Positions 22,157 to 34,704 are shown, numbered from the stretch's first letter. The stretch: DNA of 57,500 nt from Choanephora cucurbitarum (GCA_025331435.1 JAIWNI010000082.1:1-57500); one strand, 5' to 3'. Numbers and translations: made by a program. Notes: generated by a model not told the origin, from the sequence alone.

Positions 22157-23315
22157 TAGCTGCACCCGTCTGCGATACAAAAAGTCTAAGAACAAGTAGT
22201 GATATTCGAGGGAAAACAGTTTATTCGGACTGTATCCGTATCTGAATGTGATGTTACAACGGATCTGCGATGAAGAGGACTTCCACTAACAATTTAGATC
22301 ATCAATCTAGTCAATAGTTCTGAGGGATTTTCTGAAAAGGTCTGCGTAAGGGCGCTCTCCAAAGCAACGAGATAGGTAACCTGAAAAGATTCAGTTCTGC
22401 TCCGATGTGATCAAAGGCACGGAGAATCGCTGAAAGAATCGATGTATTTGAGCAAAGCGGACGAGAGCGAAAGGAAGATTTGAGTAAAGCCAAAGAATAC
22501 ACCAGTAATGGGGGTGAAGAAGCCCAAGTAATACCTTAAGGCTGAAGCAGTCAGTCTGTTGTCTTGTTGTCGGAATAGATTGAACATTCGTTTCCTTTAC
22601 AATAATAGGTGTTATCAAGACGAATCGAAAAGACTTACCCCCAATAGTATTTGAGGCAAGGTTATGCTGTAAATTACTCAAAGATGTTTGTTTTGCCATA
22701 ACAATGAGTACAACAAACTACACACTTTGTCAAAGAAGTACTTCAGAAAATAGAGGAGACCAAGGGTGAATCAAAGTTTGGGGAGTATAAGAGTGCTCGT
22801 CATCGGGACTCAGCTCCACAGAGAAAGACCCTTGGAGGGAAAAGCTTGAATCTGTGTTATGATATTCTTCAACAGCTTGCTTTCAATGTAGCTTTATTAG
22901 ACGGTGTAATTGATATAAAATCCAGGTAGTGGAAAGCACACCGATCAAAAAAACCGAATGCATTTCAATTTCAGAACTCATTTTACGTTTTATACACCGT
23001 CATTCCGTATTTGAACGCTAAAAAAACGTATTTCGTGACCACTTTCGAATGAAAAAATGTGAAGTTGCTATTTAAGGCTGAAATAATGTTTATTAGAAAA
23101 AAATCACTTTTTTGTGAGGTTCAGTGTAACCACTTTTGCCACATTCACGCTCAGCTAAACAGCTTACAAGCGCTTATAGACCTCAAAGAATTTTTTTTTC
23201 TAACTTGCTTTAAAAAATCTACTCTTGATGTAGGACAATGTTACGTATTTGGAAGAAGGTAAATAAATTAAACAAATTTTATTGGAGATTCTATGAGGCT
23301 GAATTTTTTTGGGTT
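22157..23315. other. Spacer between Helitron and Tnp2-like element
   Basis: It contains a short minus-strand ORF beginning at 22699 with a good donor (GGTAAGTC near 22635) that could start a small spliced gene, but no downstream exon is convincing. Transposon ends were not identified. The rest is AT-rich without coding character. Confidence 0.35.
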
Positions 23316-26300
23316 TTATACTGGAAACAAATTTGCAACTTCGCCAGCTGTTTCATGCATATCTAAAGGGAAGACAGAGGTGTTGCGAATGACTTTGTAC
23401 CAAGGAGAAAGTTGATAGTTACTGGCACTTTGAATACTTTTGACCTCTTGTAGCAAGCTAACAGGAGAGATCAGGTCAGAAGCATCAAAGGCCACATACT
23501 TTTTGGTCTCTTTCACTCTTGGCACGTTGGTGATTGTTGATTCTCTACACCCTTCGTATATCTCTCCTAATACCAAGTGTGTAGGTAGGCCAGACTCGGA
23601 AGTGTCCACCAAGAAATCGAAAAAACAAAGGATCTTGCAAACATACCAGACGGATTTGAGCTTGCTAAAATTTGTATGGATAACGATTAAAACCGATTTT
23701 GTAATCATCCATTCAAGACTTACTTGTTTTTGCACATTTTGTTTGCCTGGAACAGAGCATAATAGCCGTCCTTGTTGGTTTGTTTGCATCTATCAATGTG
23801 CAGAGAAGAATAGTAGACAACATCGTCTTTCCAGGGCTTCCCTGCAATCGTCATGTTGTAGTCCAGTTGCCTTTGTTCGATAATTACATTTTTGGTGCTC
23901 TGAATGCGACCCATGAGCTGATAGATCGCATAACCCAACTGTCGAATGTTGAAACCACCCTCAATGACTTGCTCTTTGTTCGCTTGTTTAAGGCTGATAG
24001 GTGAAGGCGAAGCCAGAAAGGGGGCCCAAAGTTGTGGAAGTGAAGCATCCTGGGGGTGGTCTTTGTAGGTGGTGTCTTCCTTTTTCTTCCCAAGGTCGAA
24101 GTTGACAATACCGGAAAAATCCAAGTAGTCCAGAAGAGCACCTACTTCCAGGATGTTGTTGTTGTTTGCGGCCACGTTGTAAGATGCCTTCATTGTGCGT
24201 TTCAAGATTCCAATCGATCTTTCCATTGAACGCGCACTTGTTGAAGACATGGGGCCGAAATGGCGGATATAGTCACCGACATGTGAAAGGAGATGCATAT
24301 TAATGCGGTAAACTGTCAAAGAAATGGTCTTGCGTGCAATACACTCATCGAGGTAGGAGAACCATTTCTTGAAGCATCTGAAATTGATTAAAAAGACGTA
24401 AGTAATGATAGTATTCTGTCAAAACAAGTTTAACTTACTTTTCCATTTCACGAATGTCTTCTTTGCTCAGGTGTCTTTGCAGCATTATGGTAATACCACG
24501 GATGACAGCACTTAGAGCTTTTGCGGCAGATGGTTGTAGGTAAGGTGCCAGCAAAGTATGGAAAGTGTGGCGAACTATATCCAACCAACAAACAGAGCGG
24601 TACGCACTCAACTTGGTGTTTGTACAAGGGTTGTAAGGATTCCAGCTACCAGCGAAGTGTTGAGAGATATGCCTTTTGGACAGTTGTAAGGACTTATAAA
24701 TCTTTTCACCAGCATCAACTGGCAACTGGAATGGGTACCTGGACTTGTTGTCGGTATGCTTGTACTTGTCATTGAGTTGTGGAGAAAGCATCTCATAGAG
24801 GAGCTTGGCAATGTTAGAGCCGAGATGCATTTCATCCAAAGCAACAAAGAAGGGTGACTTAAAATTTGGGAGATCCCCAAAAACGGAACGAGATTTGACT
24901 CCATGGTTATCATCCTATAAAGGTAGAGTTAATAAAGTCTTCAATAACTTCTCGAACGTTACTAACTTCTTCAAGTAACAGGCTGGCAGCAGTTCTGTAT
25001 GGTTTGTTTCGAGTGGGGAAGTACATTCCCGACTTCTTTGGCTCATCGCTGCGTTTCCCTTGTGCTATCATAAAAAGTAAGCTATTATTCATTGAATTAC
25101 ACGATTTTAGTTTCACTTACTTGTGCAATACTTGCAGCCATAGTATGCACCATGCCCTACGTCAAACAATTAGTAATGTCATTCAGCCAAGTTTTATGCA
25201 ATACCTACCACCAAAATCAAGCAGCTTTTGGCTCTCAATTAAATCAGAAGTAACTCCCATCAAATGCATATGAGCTTGGCATACTTCTTTTCCATTCTTT
25301 AAAACCTTCATTGGTGTGCTGCTAAACTTCTTAAATTCTTTGACAATCGGAAGAAGAAAGCTTTTCAAGTCAGGCTTATTGTCGCTACAAAGAATGGCAG
25401 CTTGGAACATGTTTTTTTCCTGGAATCTAGAATCATAAAGGTAAGATTACTGACACGTTTATACAAACATAATTGATCTACCTTATAGTTGGTTCGTAGT
25501 TAAGTAAGATGACGTGAATAATCATCATAGACTTGCTTGATTTCTTGGAGGTGAAACCATCTACGGCCAACAGTACACCTTGGTCTAAAGGGAGAGTGAA
25601 CATCCGCTCTTGCTTCATTTGTTCATACACTCCACCGCAGTAGATGTCGAAGAGATCGCTTTTGTCTTGGAGTCGCTCTTCCTCGAAAGCACGGTGTCGA
25701 TACATCAACTCCTCACGTTTCTGATCAACAGAAAGGAGTTGCGCAATCTTCTTGGCAACGGAAACATACTTGATATATGTTGGCTTTTGAAGTTGCGTTC
25801 TTCTTTGCACACAGGACAGTGCAACATCTCCTTGTCCTCATCAACATCATACAAGTAACAGCCCTTCTTGCAAGTCTCATGCTCTACAATGGGCGAGAAG
25901 GAGATCACACGCTTGATCAGAGCAATAGTTGATGTCAAACTGGATACTTTTTGGCTTGGATCCTTCGTAGTGACTATAAAGGTAGGTTAGTTACGCCGCA
26001 GGTTTTATTTCTTATCAAATCGTATATCTTACCGCCATTCTGGTACAGTAGGTCATTGACATACTCTCTGACATGATCACTAACACCAGTGCTCAAGCCA
26101 TCTGACTTGGAGAGCTCAAGAAAGCGAATGTCATTGATTTCTGCTGGCGTGAAAGGATTTGAGCTAACGTTGATGTTGATGTTGTAAGGATCATTCTCAT
26201 CAAACGAAACTTCATCTATCGAGGAACACAAGCATCAACGATATATTCAGTTAAGTATGGTCAACTTCAGCTGCTTACCTCCTTCATCTAAATCCATAGG

Positions 26301-26561
26301 TTCCATGAAATCAATGTCATCAGGGAAAGAGAAATCCTCATCAATGGCTTGCATTTCAATACCAATGGGATCCCATTCACCCAGAACTGACTCAATGTCA
26401 GATTCTTCCTGCTCTTCAGCTAGAAAGGTCTCTTCAGAGAGAGAGTCTTCCACTTGATCGTGTACTTCTTCTTGAAGAAGTCTTGCACGCTCTCTAGTCA
26501 TCAAAGGTCCAATTTCATTTCTGCGCTGCTTTCTAGAGATTTGAGTTCTTTGAGGAGCCAT
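23316..26561 (-). CDS. Tnp2/KDZ-like large transposase, one frameshift
   Basis: Nine exons: 26279-26561, 26033-26215, 25482-25973, 25209-25426, 25121-25156, 24967-25064, 24439-24914, 23724-24377 and 23316-23664, totalling about 930 codons. All junction phases fit except for a one-base shift inside exon 3 (an A-run, + strand 25785-25788). Order: acidic N-terminus (about 150 residues), a CPVCKEERNF zinc knuckle, an ALG/VDGF-type core (LPLDQGVLLAVDGFTSKK), the short GHGAYYGCKYC zinc motif, VALDEMHLGSNIAKLLYEML, and INMHLLSHVGDYIRHFGPMS with SARSMERSIGILKR. This order is typical of fungal transposases related to Tnp2 (CACTA) and KDZ elements. They cut and paste large elements. Apart from the single frameshift it appears intact. 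Confidence 0.82.
25785..25788 (-). other. Frameshift in transposase exon 3
   Basis: Upstream frame reads CPVCKEERNFK and downstream frame reads KPTYIKYVSVAKKIAQLL. Joining them needs one more A in the AAAA run. No usable intron fits; the only GT..AG span is about 30 bp and would delete the zinc knuckle. Confidence 0.75.
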
Positions 26562-26914
26562 TTTAAATGAATATAAACTTTGGTTTTTAAGGTAAGTACG
26601 GATAGGTTTTTAAGAATAAGGTGATAGAAAGGCGTTTCTTGCTGTCGACTGCGAAGCTATTTATAAGGTCGCTTCGGCTAAATATATTGGAAGGTTTATA
26701 AGAAGTACTATACGTTCCTGATGTAAAAACTTTTCGATCCAATCATTTGGAATCAAATCGGAGTTACTGAATGCAAAGGAAATGAGTATGTTGGTATGTT
26801 TCAGTGACAATGGTATCACTAATGTTTAAGATGTTTAAGATGCTTAAAAATTTTTAAATAAATTAGCAACCTGATCATTTTTATGGCTTTTTATTTTGTA
26901 TTAAAATAGTAAAA
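26562..26914. promoter_or_regulatory. Divergent promoter of the two-gene transposon
   Basis: 353 bp separate the ATG of the transposase (minus strand) from the ATG of the accessory gene (plus strand). It contains direct short repeats (GTTTAAGATGTTTAAGATGC near 26823-26842) and TTTATAAGG-like segments at 26658-26666 and near 26694. Confidence 0.5.
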
Positions 26915-27883
26915 ATGGATAGTCCATCTTCTCAAAACTCATTCACTGCTAACCAAAGCTCAATGCGTGATGAAGGTCGTCATACAGATGACTTATTGAG
27001 AAGTCTGTTTGCAGAAATGCAAGAAATGCGGCAGGCTATGAACCGAATGAACAAAGATTGTACCTGTAACGGCCATCAAAGAAGAAACAGGGCAATTGAT
27101 TTTGAAACAAGCAGTAAGATTGTAGTTTAGAAATTGGTACTCTTTATTGAATTGTATTCTATTTTAACATAGATGCCTATGACCAAACTCTATTTGAAGA
27201 TGTTAGTAGAAGGAACAAACGAGACTTTCAGGCATGGTTCAATGATACCCGTGGTAACAGAATTTATTCAACCATTAAAACGGGCTCTTTCAAGCAGAAA
27301 GCTATGCATGTAGCAAAGCGCTACATAGACGAGAAGACATCTTGGGATCTTACTGGACAGGCTTTAGAAGATCAAGCAAACAGAATGTATCAAAACACCC
27401 GATATATTGCTCATGGTTTTTGCAGTCGCCATTTCCCAGGAAAGAAAGGAACAGGCTTCTTCCTCGGGAAACAGGCCATAGATCAGATTTTGCTCTATGC
27501 TACCATGTTTGATTATATTATTTGGAGGATCAGTGACCGCATGAATCCTAATGATCGTGATAATGCTTTGCTTCCTTTGCATCTGATAGAGAATTCTTGG
27601 CTCTCCCGTGCAATCTTATGCAGCATTTTTAGGAACGCTAACCCAAGAAAAAAGCAATGTGCAAGAAGGGTAAGCTTATCAGTATCAATCCTTTATAGTC
27701 TTGCTAATTTCATATTTTTAGGCATCAATTAACTCTGATGAGGCTCTTCAAGAAGTTGCTGAAAGTGTTGCCCCCGTCGCTGCTACACCAGAAAATGCTG
27801 AAGATGTATCAGAGAGTATTTCTTCTTTGGATGATGGATCTGCTAACGGTGGTTGGTCTCTGGCTGACTTTATGAGTCAATAA
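26915..27883 (+). CDS. Accessory protein of the Tnp2-like transposon
   Basis: Three exons (26915-27113, 27173-27669, 27722-27883) give about 285 residues with consistent phases (1 and 0). Residues 25-50 form a short amphipathic, Met/Glu-rich helix (LLRSLFAEMQEMRQAMNRM), followed by CTCNGH. The middle is basic and helical (RRNKRDFQAWFNDTRGN, CSRHFPGKKGTGFFLG, FDYIIWRISDRMNPNDRDN). The tail is acidic and ends GGWSLADFMSQ. I do not recognise the family. It starts head-to-head with the transposase and has no frameshift. By analogy with CACTA elements, where a second protein binds the element ends, it may be a DNA-binding or regulatory partner. It could instead be an unrelated host gene. Confidence 0.75.
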
Positions 27884-28699
27884 AAAGACATAAATTTTTT
27901 CTTCTTCTATTTTCTTTCTCTTCTCTTTCACTTTTATTTTAAGGTATTTTTTTTGTATGTAATAGTATTTGATATCTTTCTTTGTAAGTATACATATTTC
28001 TTTTGTGATTGTTTCACGGGCTAAATCTCTAAGTTTGTAGTTGAAATTTCAGATAAAGAGCTCCATGATACACCAAATGATGTAATGATATGAAGTTAGA
28101 TAAGAGAGGTAGGAAGCAAAAACTAATATTATACTGAGCTCTTTATTAACTTGTTATGATATTGATTAGTAGTCGATATGTCTATGAATGATAGACCATA
28201 CTAGAGGCCAAGTGCCTTAGATGCCTCATTGCATTGCTTGTAGCTTATATGGTGTCGATCACATCAGGTAAATAATATCAAACATATTTCTAAGGCATCT
28301 TACTGACTACTTTTTGATAGATCCAAGTATTCTTTTTGTTACACTTGACAAGCCGTATCATACGTACGCTCACAAGGTTTCAATGGGTAACTGCAAGATC
28401 ATCTAAACATCTGAAGCTCTAGGCCTTGCTGTAATCAATCCTACCCCGTTTTCAGACCGTAGCAGCAACGCATTTGCTGTATAGCCTCCCTATACCATCT
28501 ATATATAGCATTTTTCTAAATAAAAGCCACTATTTTTTAAACAATAATCTAATCATTTGATACCATTAAACCCAATTGTAAAGAGCTATAGTCCAATCAT
28601 CGGAACCATTAACCAAACGATTCTTAAAAACTGATCCAATAAACGAAGCAATATAAAAAGTATCCATCCCAGAATACTGTAACACAAAGTGTCCTAAAA
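27884..28699. other. Spacer between transposon accessory gene and LINE relic
   Basis: AT-rich 3' flank. It should contain the right end of the Tnp2-like element and the 3' tail of the LINE relic, but I found neither terminal repeat nor poly-A tail. No gene seen. Confidence 0.35.
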
Positions 28700-29800
28700 C
28701 GTTTGCGGTGTTATCATCTAACATTAAAACTCCTCTTTGTACTACTCGAAGGATGTGTCAAATGCAACTTTACTACGAGCTTTAAGGCGTAAGTGAAATG
28801 CACTTTAGACACGTTCTCAGATGCATTTACATCCAGATTTTTTGATCGGTGCAGTAGTTGAAGAGACATGATAGTATTAGGCGACTTGATGTTCTTGAAG
28901 AATACTCTGCAATGTGGGGCACAAACGTCCGTCCAAATCAAAGACTTCGGTCTTGTGTTGGTTGATATCAGCATTAGATACAGCCCCATATGTCTGCAGA
29001 TGATGTTGCAATTTATTGAAATAGCTGCTACAATCAACAGACACGCAAATGTCATTAGCATAAGCCAAATATTTCACTTTTTATTGGTCTTGATGAGTAG
29101 AGATATGTCCCCTATATGTCTCATCCTGAACGAGTGACAAAAGCAAAGGTTTGAGGGCAACTCTGAGCAAGAAAGATGGCAGAGAATGACCCTGTCTAGA
29201 GCCACGCTTTTGGTTCACTGTTGCAGAGTATAATGCATTCATATCTGTGTGAATAGAGTTGATAAAAAGTAGTCGATCAAGACAATCGATTATCTCAGAA
29301 ATAAAGCTGAATACTTGCAAGACTTGTAAAAGGTATTTAGTCAACACCCAATCATAAGCCTTTTTTTATCAAGAAGAAGGCCAATACCTGATGGGTAATC
29401 AAATGTTCAATGAGCAATTATCCCTGAGAGATTGTCCTGGTGGAAAGTCTGTCTGGTATGGATTGATTAACTTGGACACAATTGTAGCCTTTCTCCCGGT
29501 CAGCAATCTGATAAATACTTTTGCAACACAAATTATGAAAGATATTAGTATTCATCTTTTCAAGCCTTATAGATTGTTTTTCTTTGGAAAGAGTCTTATC
29601 TGGACATTAATCCAAGAGAAGAAAAATGTCTTTGTAAACGCATCATTATATACCTTTTCGACTAGTGGTTTTGAGATTGGTAGACTGAAAAGCAAATGTA
29701 GATAGGTATGGGCTAATCCATCGTTACCAAAATTGCTTTGACTAAGACTTCTCTTGGACAATTGCTGTAACAACTCAAGGGTGATAAACTCCATTAAATT
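28700..29800 (-). pseudogene. LINE reverse transcriptase remnant
   Basis: Three frames must be combined to follow the polymerase. Recognisable pieces in order are INVQIRLFPKKNN, NRLLTGRKATIV, YQTDFPPGQSLRDN, YRGHISTHQ preceded by RGSRQGHSLPS, then KYLAYANDICVSV and HLQTYGAVSNADINQHKTEVF. The Asp-to-Asn change in YAND would remove a metal-binding residue. Confidence 0.85.
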
Positions 29801-30499
29801 ATCCTTATTATCATTATCTAAGCACTGAACAAGACGGATATTTTGGAAATAGGGGCCGATTGAACCGTTGTCGACTGAAACAGACGTATAAAGATACTAA
29901 CAGAACCAATGCGCTATCGTTTTCATGTCTTTCTGACGAGTATGTGTGTGGTCAAGGGTGACGCCTAGTGTGTCCTGTAAGTCAGCTATATATTGTTGTG
30001 CGACCCTTTGAGCATGTATGGCTTTGAATTTTCCAATATTATTTCCATCATTCTTCTGCCAACGGATGACCGATTTGAGGATTGCAATCTGAATACTTTC
30101 TTGTCGCAAATTCTGCTTCTGGCGGTAAAGAGGAGAAAGAAGCTGTGCTCTGAGTGAAGGTGGGGGTTTTGTTTTAAAAACTTTGTTCCGACGTTTTTCC
30201 AACAGTCGCAAAGTACGAGTCCTACGATCATTGTATTTCACTGAGTAGGATTTGATTACCTTGCGAGTTGTTTCGTTTACCTGTCCTCATTTCTGCTAGG
30301 CACTATCCTCTTCCTGCTAATCTTTCATCAATTGGTATAATCTTCGTTTGGGTTAAGTACATAGCTCGGAGTGGGATACAAAAGTGGTGTTATCTCGCCA
30401 GAGCCTAAGTTCTGTCCAAAAAGCTTCCATCCGAGTGTTCACACTCAGTACAGAATGATCAAGCCAGATGCTGTAAAGCGGTGATATATCGGTGCTTCA

Positions 30500-31100
30500 T
30501 AGCCCTTGTCTTATTTCATGGCCTACATACAAATGTAGTCAATAATGGACATGGCATAATCAATTCCTCTTTTGCATTGAAAAGCGGGAAAGTCTTGTAA
30601 TTCCCTTGGGATCATGGCGTTGTGGAATATATGGTTCAGTATGCTCCTCCATTGTTGGGATATGGCAATAATTAAATCACTTTGGCGTAGATGCGAGCAG
30701 TTGAAGTCTTGTGAGATAACGAATAGATCTATATCAACAATATTTCGCAGGCTATCCAGAAGATTATGAAGATGCCCAAAGAAAGTGCGGCGTTCAATGT
30801 TAAGTCCTGTAGGAGCGTACAAGTTAAGAACATAAAGCGGTTCATGTTGCTGTCGGTTGTGTTCAGCACGGACGAGCTGAATTCGGTTTAAGTCAAAGAA
30901 AGAGGATGCGTAGTTGGTGGAGTTGCAGGCCTATTGAAAAAAACATAATGCCCAATTTAGATGCCCAAAAGGGTTGCGTACAATGAAAGAATATATTTAG
31001 ACGGTGACCGTGCTCAGGGTGTCTGACTTGAGATTCTTAGAAGCTATGAAATCAAAGTTTTTAAATCGAAGATGACAAATGTATTCTTTGTCTGAATGAG
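30500..31100 (-). pseudogene. LINE endonuclease remnant
   Basis: Segments LYVLNLYAPTGLNIERR and LFVISQDFNCSHLRQ correspond to the exonuclease-endonuclease-phosphatase domain that nicks target DNA in LINE retrotransposition. The first glycine of GDFN is replaced. The N-terminal part (FDFIASKNLKSDT) is weakly recognisable. Confidence 0.8.
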
Positions 31101-31283
31101 TGGAATGGGGCTCCACTACACCAATTGCATTTAGTAAGGCATAATTTAATACGGCTTCTTTGATAACATAGAGGAGAAGACTTATCGACGAGAGGAATCA
31201 CTGTGCTCCTGGTTATTAACACTTTATAAATTCTTCTCTGTCAAATCTAACTATTTCGTGAGTTAACCTAAAGTCTCACTTTC

Positions 31284-32073
31284 CTATGCTGTCAATTCCA
31301 TACATAGCGAGTGAGATTTGAGCTGCTGAATCTGCTTCGCGCGAGATCTGTTCGCCTCCGAATTGAAAGTGATCAGCTGATCAATATCTGTTAACGCTTT
31401 CGCTATAAACAAATCTTTCTCATTTTGAGAGACTGCCTCGCCTTCGTCCAAGTCAATCTCAGAATGCAACAGAACCTATCATCGCCCAGCTCGCTTGTAG
31501 GATCAAACCCCTTGTTGTTTTCGTCGTCTTTGCTCATAAAATCGCCTGCCATGGTGAATGTTGTAGTAGGATTCTTTCGATTCTTTTTGTTGTTTTGAGA
31601 GAAAGGTGTGTCTAAGTGTATATATTTTAGACCTGCCTTTAAGGAATTAGGTGTTGCTGAGAGTCATTAGGGCGTCTTGTGCTTCCTGCTTTGAATGGCA
31701 ACGCTCTTCCAAGGACATTTGAAAGAGCGATGTCACAGTTAGTCGCATGAATAGCAAATGGTCTTGACTTTCAGTCTTTCGCCCTCAAATTTGTTATGTC
31801 TCGTTTGATGATACCAATGGCATCAAACTGACATGGTGTTCCAGGCTGTATAAAAGACATCGTTGTGGTCTTCATGTTGACGAATGTTATAATCCAGTGG
31901 TAGATGCTTCTCAGCCGATTCTGCTCTTCAGAACTGGATAGCTGCTGTTCCTGGTTGAAAACGGCTATTTCGGCATATTTGGTGACAAGAAAGATACCAG
32001 TAACTGGCTCGATTAGGATATCGACCTCTGCTACAGGTTTAAATGGTGTTAGGCTCTCCAAAAAATTTTTCAA
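31284..32073 (-). pseudogene. Probable LINE ORF1 remnant
   Basis: Two open fragments lie just 5' of the endonuclease on the same strand. The upstream one (MKNFLESLTPFKPVAEVDIL; then FIQPGTPCQFDAIGIIKRDI) is soluble and mixed alpha/beta in composition, as expected for a nucleic-acid-binding ORF1. Assignment rests on position only. Confidence 0.4.
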
Positions 32074-34704
32074 TAGAAAAGAGGAATTTTCGTCAGTTCC
32101 AAGTCGATGTATATCGACTCAACGACGAATACCCTACAAGGATACACTTTGTGGGCTGTATAGTGAGTAGTGAAGCAGTCTCAGACTTCGCTTTCCTTCC
32201 TAAAATCTAAGATTCTTTTTCATTTCCTTATTGGGTAGTTTATGCTTCGTTGTACAAATTCCAGTAGAGCAAAGAAATATGTCTGCAAATAAAAAACTAC
32301 TTGTAAAGGGAGGTACCAAAAATACAGGAAATGCATCCATATATATCCTCATTGTTCTGTAAGAGCTTGAGAGCTGTAGCTTCATTCTTTTTTATTTGAT
32401 TAGTAAGACAATTTTTGTGTAGAAATCACAGTACTGAAATCCATACAATCAAAGAATTGTTATTGATAGAAAAAGTAGTGAAACACTCAACAAAACGCCA
32501 TCAAACAAAAGAGCTAAGGCAAGTAATTCTTACCATTATATTTATCTAGGTGTTTTCGTACAACAATCACCAAAGCAACTCACACAAACAAAAACATTAT
32601 TGACAGAGCAAAATCAAAAATTTCTTGTCTGCTTATGACAGCAAACACGTTTCAAAATCTTATAGTTATTAGAAGGCAACTTCTCAAGGGAGGTCATTTC
32701 GTGAACGGTTCTACTGATTCAATTCAAAAGATGACATTCGCCGACTCGAGGCAATTCAAACCCATCGTTGATGGGCGTATTTTGGGCAGTTTGTTTTCAA
32801 AAAATCAACTGTTACAAAAATCTTTTGCTTTTATTCCTTGAATTGTTGATCCCAAATAGTTGAATGCACGTGCTAACAGTTTCAGCAATACTTCTCTAGG
32901 ATTCCACTGTATCCAAGTTTTTTTTAGAGAAGATAGCATTAACGCAAACCTCTGAATATATTGCAATCAACAAATACACGACAAATTCGAGATTGTGTAT
33001 TTATTGGAACAAAAGAAAGAAACCTATAACAATAACCAGGAACATCTACTTTATCATTCTCTTTAATATTATGGCTTTAGTTATCTGCTCTTCTTAAGCT
33101 AATATCAGTTCAAGGACAGTACTGATTTCTGTAGAAAATACATTGTTTTTTGTCACACCAAAATATTAAAGTTTTTGAGTTAGATCTAGTTATAGGAGCG
33201 ACAAACTTACTTCTAACCGAGTGTTCTCTCATAAGAAAGTTGAGGGTTTGCCGACCAGTGTAGCTGTAGATGTTTGTAAATACTTTAAATTTGCAAAGTT
33301 TATCAATAATCATATATGTAGAAAAAAGGGGTGATTATGAAGAACAATCTGGTCGTGGTATACATAAAAATCATAAGCCTGGCATAACACTATGCAACTC
33401 AAATGTAGATCAAGTAATTTGCGAAATGTATTTTTGCCTTTTAAGAACACACTCAGTCATAATGTTGAAAGTTGCAGAACACAAAAGGCATCAAATAGTA
33501 CGTTTTTGATACTGCAACTCCGTCCGTTGAAATTAATTGTTAGCCACGGAAAAACTTTCCTCATATACGGAAGCACATTATGACCAAACAATAATTATCT
33601 AGAGTTAGCCTTAACCTTTCACTTAAGCAGCAAGGCCTAATCAGAAATCCATGTCAATAAGATGACTTTCATTGTGAAAAATCATAGTGTTCTAGACAAA
33701 TACTGGATATTATTATCTTTTTTTTTTGCGCTGTATGCAGCCAACCAAGGCGATCATTGATTAGTCGGACAAAATCTTCCCGAAACCGGATACAGTTGAC
33801 TATTTTTTCCGAGATCAGGATTAAGGATCTTTTGAGGCCGTTTTTACCAAAAAATATTTTTAGTCTTATTATACCAAAAAAGAAAAAGTATACGTTATCC
33901 TCCCTCATCAAGTTGTTGGCTATCTAGCTCTGAGCACCATTAAAACGAGCAACTCTATGTACAATTCCTATGTATTTTTGCAAACATATGTTTTTTGTAG
34001 CTATGAATAACTAAGCCTTCTACATGAGAACATCTTTGCAGATCGAATTTCGTAGACCGATTTCAAGCTATGTTAAACATACAATAATAGCTCAGTTAAT
34101 CGTATAAATCATATCTTGATACCAGATCAAATCCCACTTTTTCATAAATGAAACCAAAATGCATCAGCAGCAAAAACATTATATGATATTTATGAATTAG
34201 TAGAAATTCATTTTTGGTTTAATTACTTTTATAAGATATGCTGATATGCAAACGTCAACATGTTTTTGAATCATACTTGGTTAAACAAATCTGCAGTCTG
34301 TATCTGACAATTGAATTGCACAACACAACAAACTATATTATTTTATCGTCCGGCTAAAATGACATAACTCCAATCCACCATGCTCCTCTCTTTGTAGCCA
34401 TTTAATGGAATAACACTTACCTTAAGATTGGCTTTATTTTGCGATAACTACATACAAGGATATGAATATCGAAATAGCTAGCTTGCGTATGACCAAATTG
34501 AAAATGTATCAACTTTATGAAAAAACCTTATTGTTGGATAAGGCAGCGGTAAATCAAACCGTCAACTGTTATATATAAAATTAAATGACAGTAAGATGCT
34601 AGGAACCAATATAAAAACTCACTAATGAATGATGCATCTTTTTCTTTTTCTTTCTCCTATATCTGCCTTTTCTAAAAAAAAAAGAAAAACTCTCTTGGCC
34701 CAAT
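32074..34704. other. Gene-poor AT-rich region
   Basis: About 2.6 kb with only short chance ORFs. A minus-strand ORF at 33669-33911 contains RFREDFVRLINDRLGWLH, which may be a transposon scrap. The last 100 bp (pyrimidine-rich, ending in an A-run at about 34673-34688) is the likely promoter and leader of the UDP-glycosyltransferase gene. Confidence 0.4.

Larger units (their letters stand above)
28700..32073 (-). mobile_element. LINE-type non-LTR retrotransposon relic
   Basis: On the minus strand the order is ORF1-like fragments (32073-31771, 31469-31284), an apurinic-type endonuclease (about 31100-30500) with NLYAPTG and RRTFFGHL, a basic linker (30241-29897), then reverse transcriptase (about 29800-28700). 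The RT keeps RLFPKK, PYQTDFPPGQSLRDNC, RGSRQGHSLPSFLL and LAYANDI. The catalytic YADD box is YAND, and the endonuclease GDFN box is SQDFN, so both enzymes have lost key residues. Many stops and frame changes interrupt it. It is dead, with no target-site duplication found. Confidence 0.87.

Noticed and set aside
16540..22320. Helitron 5' TC and 3' hairpin-CTRR ends
   Set aside because: No unambiguous hairpin followed by CTRR was visible, so limits were left at the coding region.
25778..25812. Treating the transposase frame change as a short intron
   Set aside because: The span is about 30 bp, below normal intron size here, and would remove half of the CPVC knuckle.
22900..28500. Terminal inverted repeats of the Tnp2-like element
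   Set aside because: I compared both flanks by eye and found no convincing matching ends or CACTA terminus.
33669..33911. Minus-strand ORF with RLINDRLGWLH-like text
   Set aside because: Short, isolated and without recognisable family or splice context.
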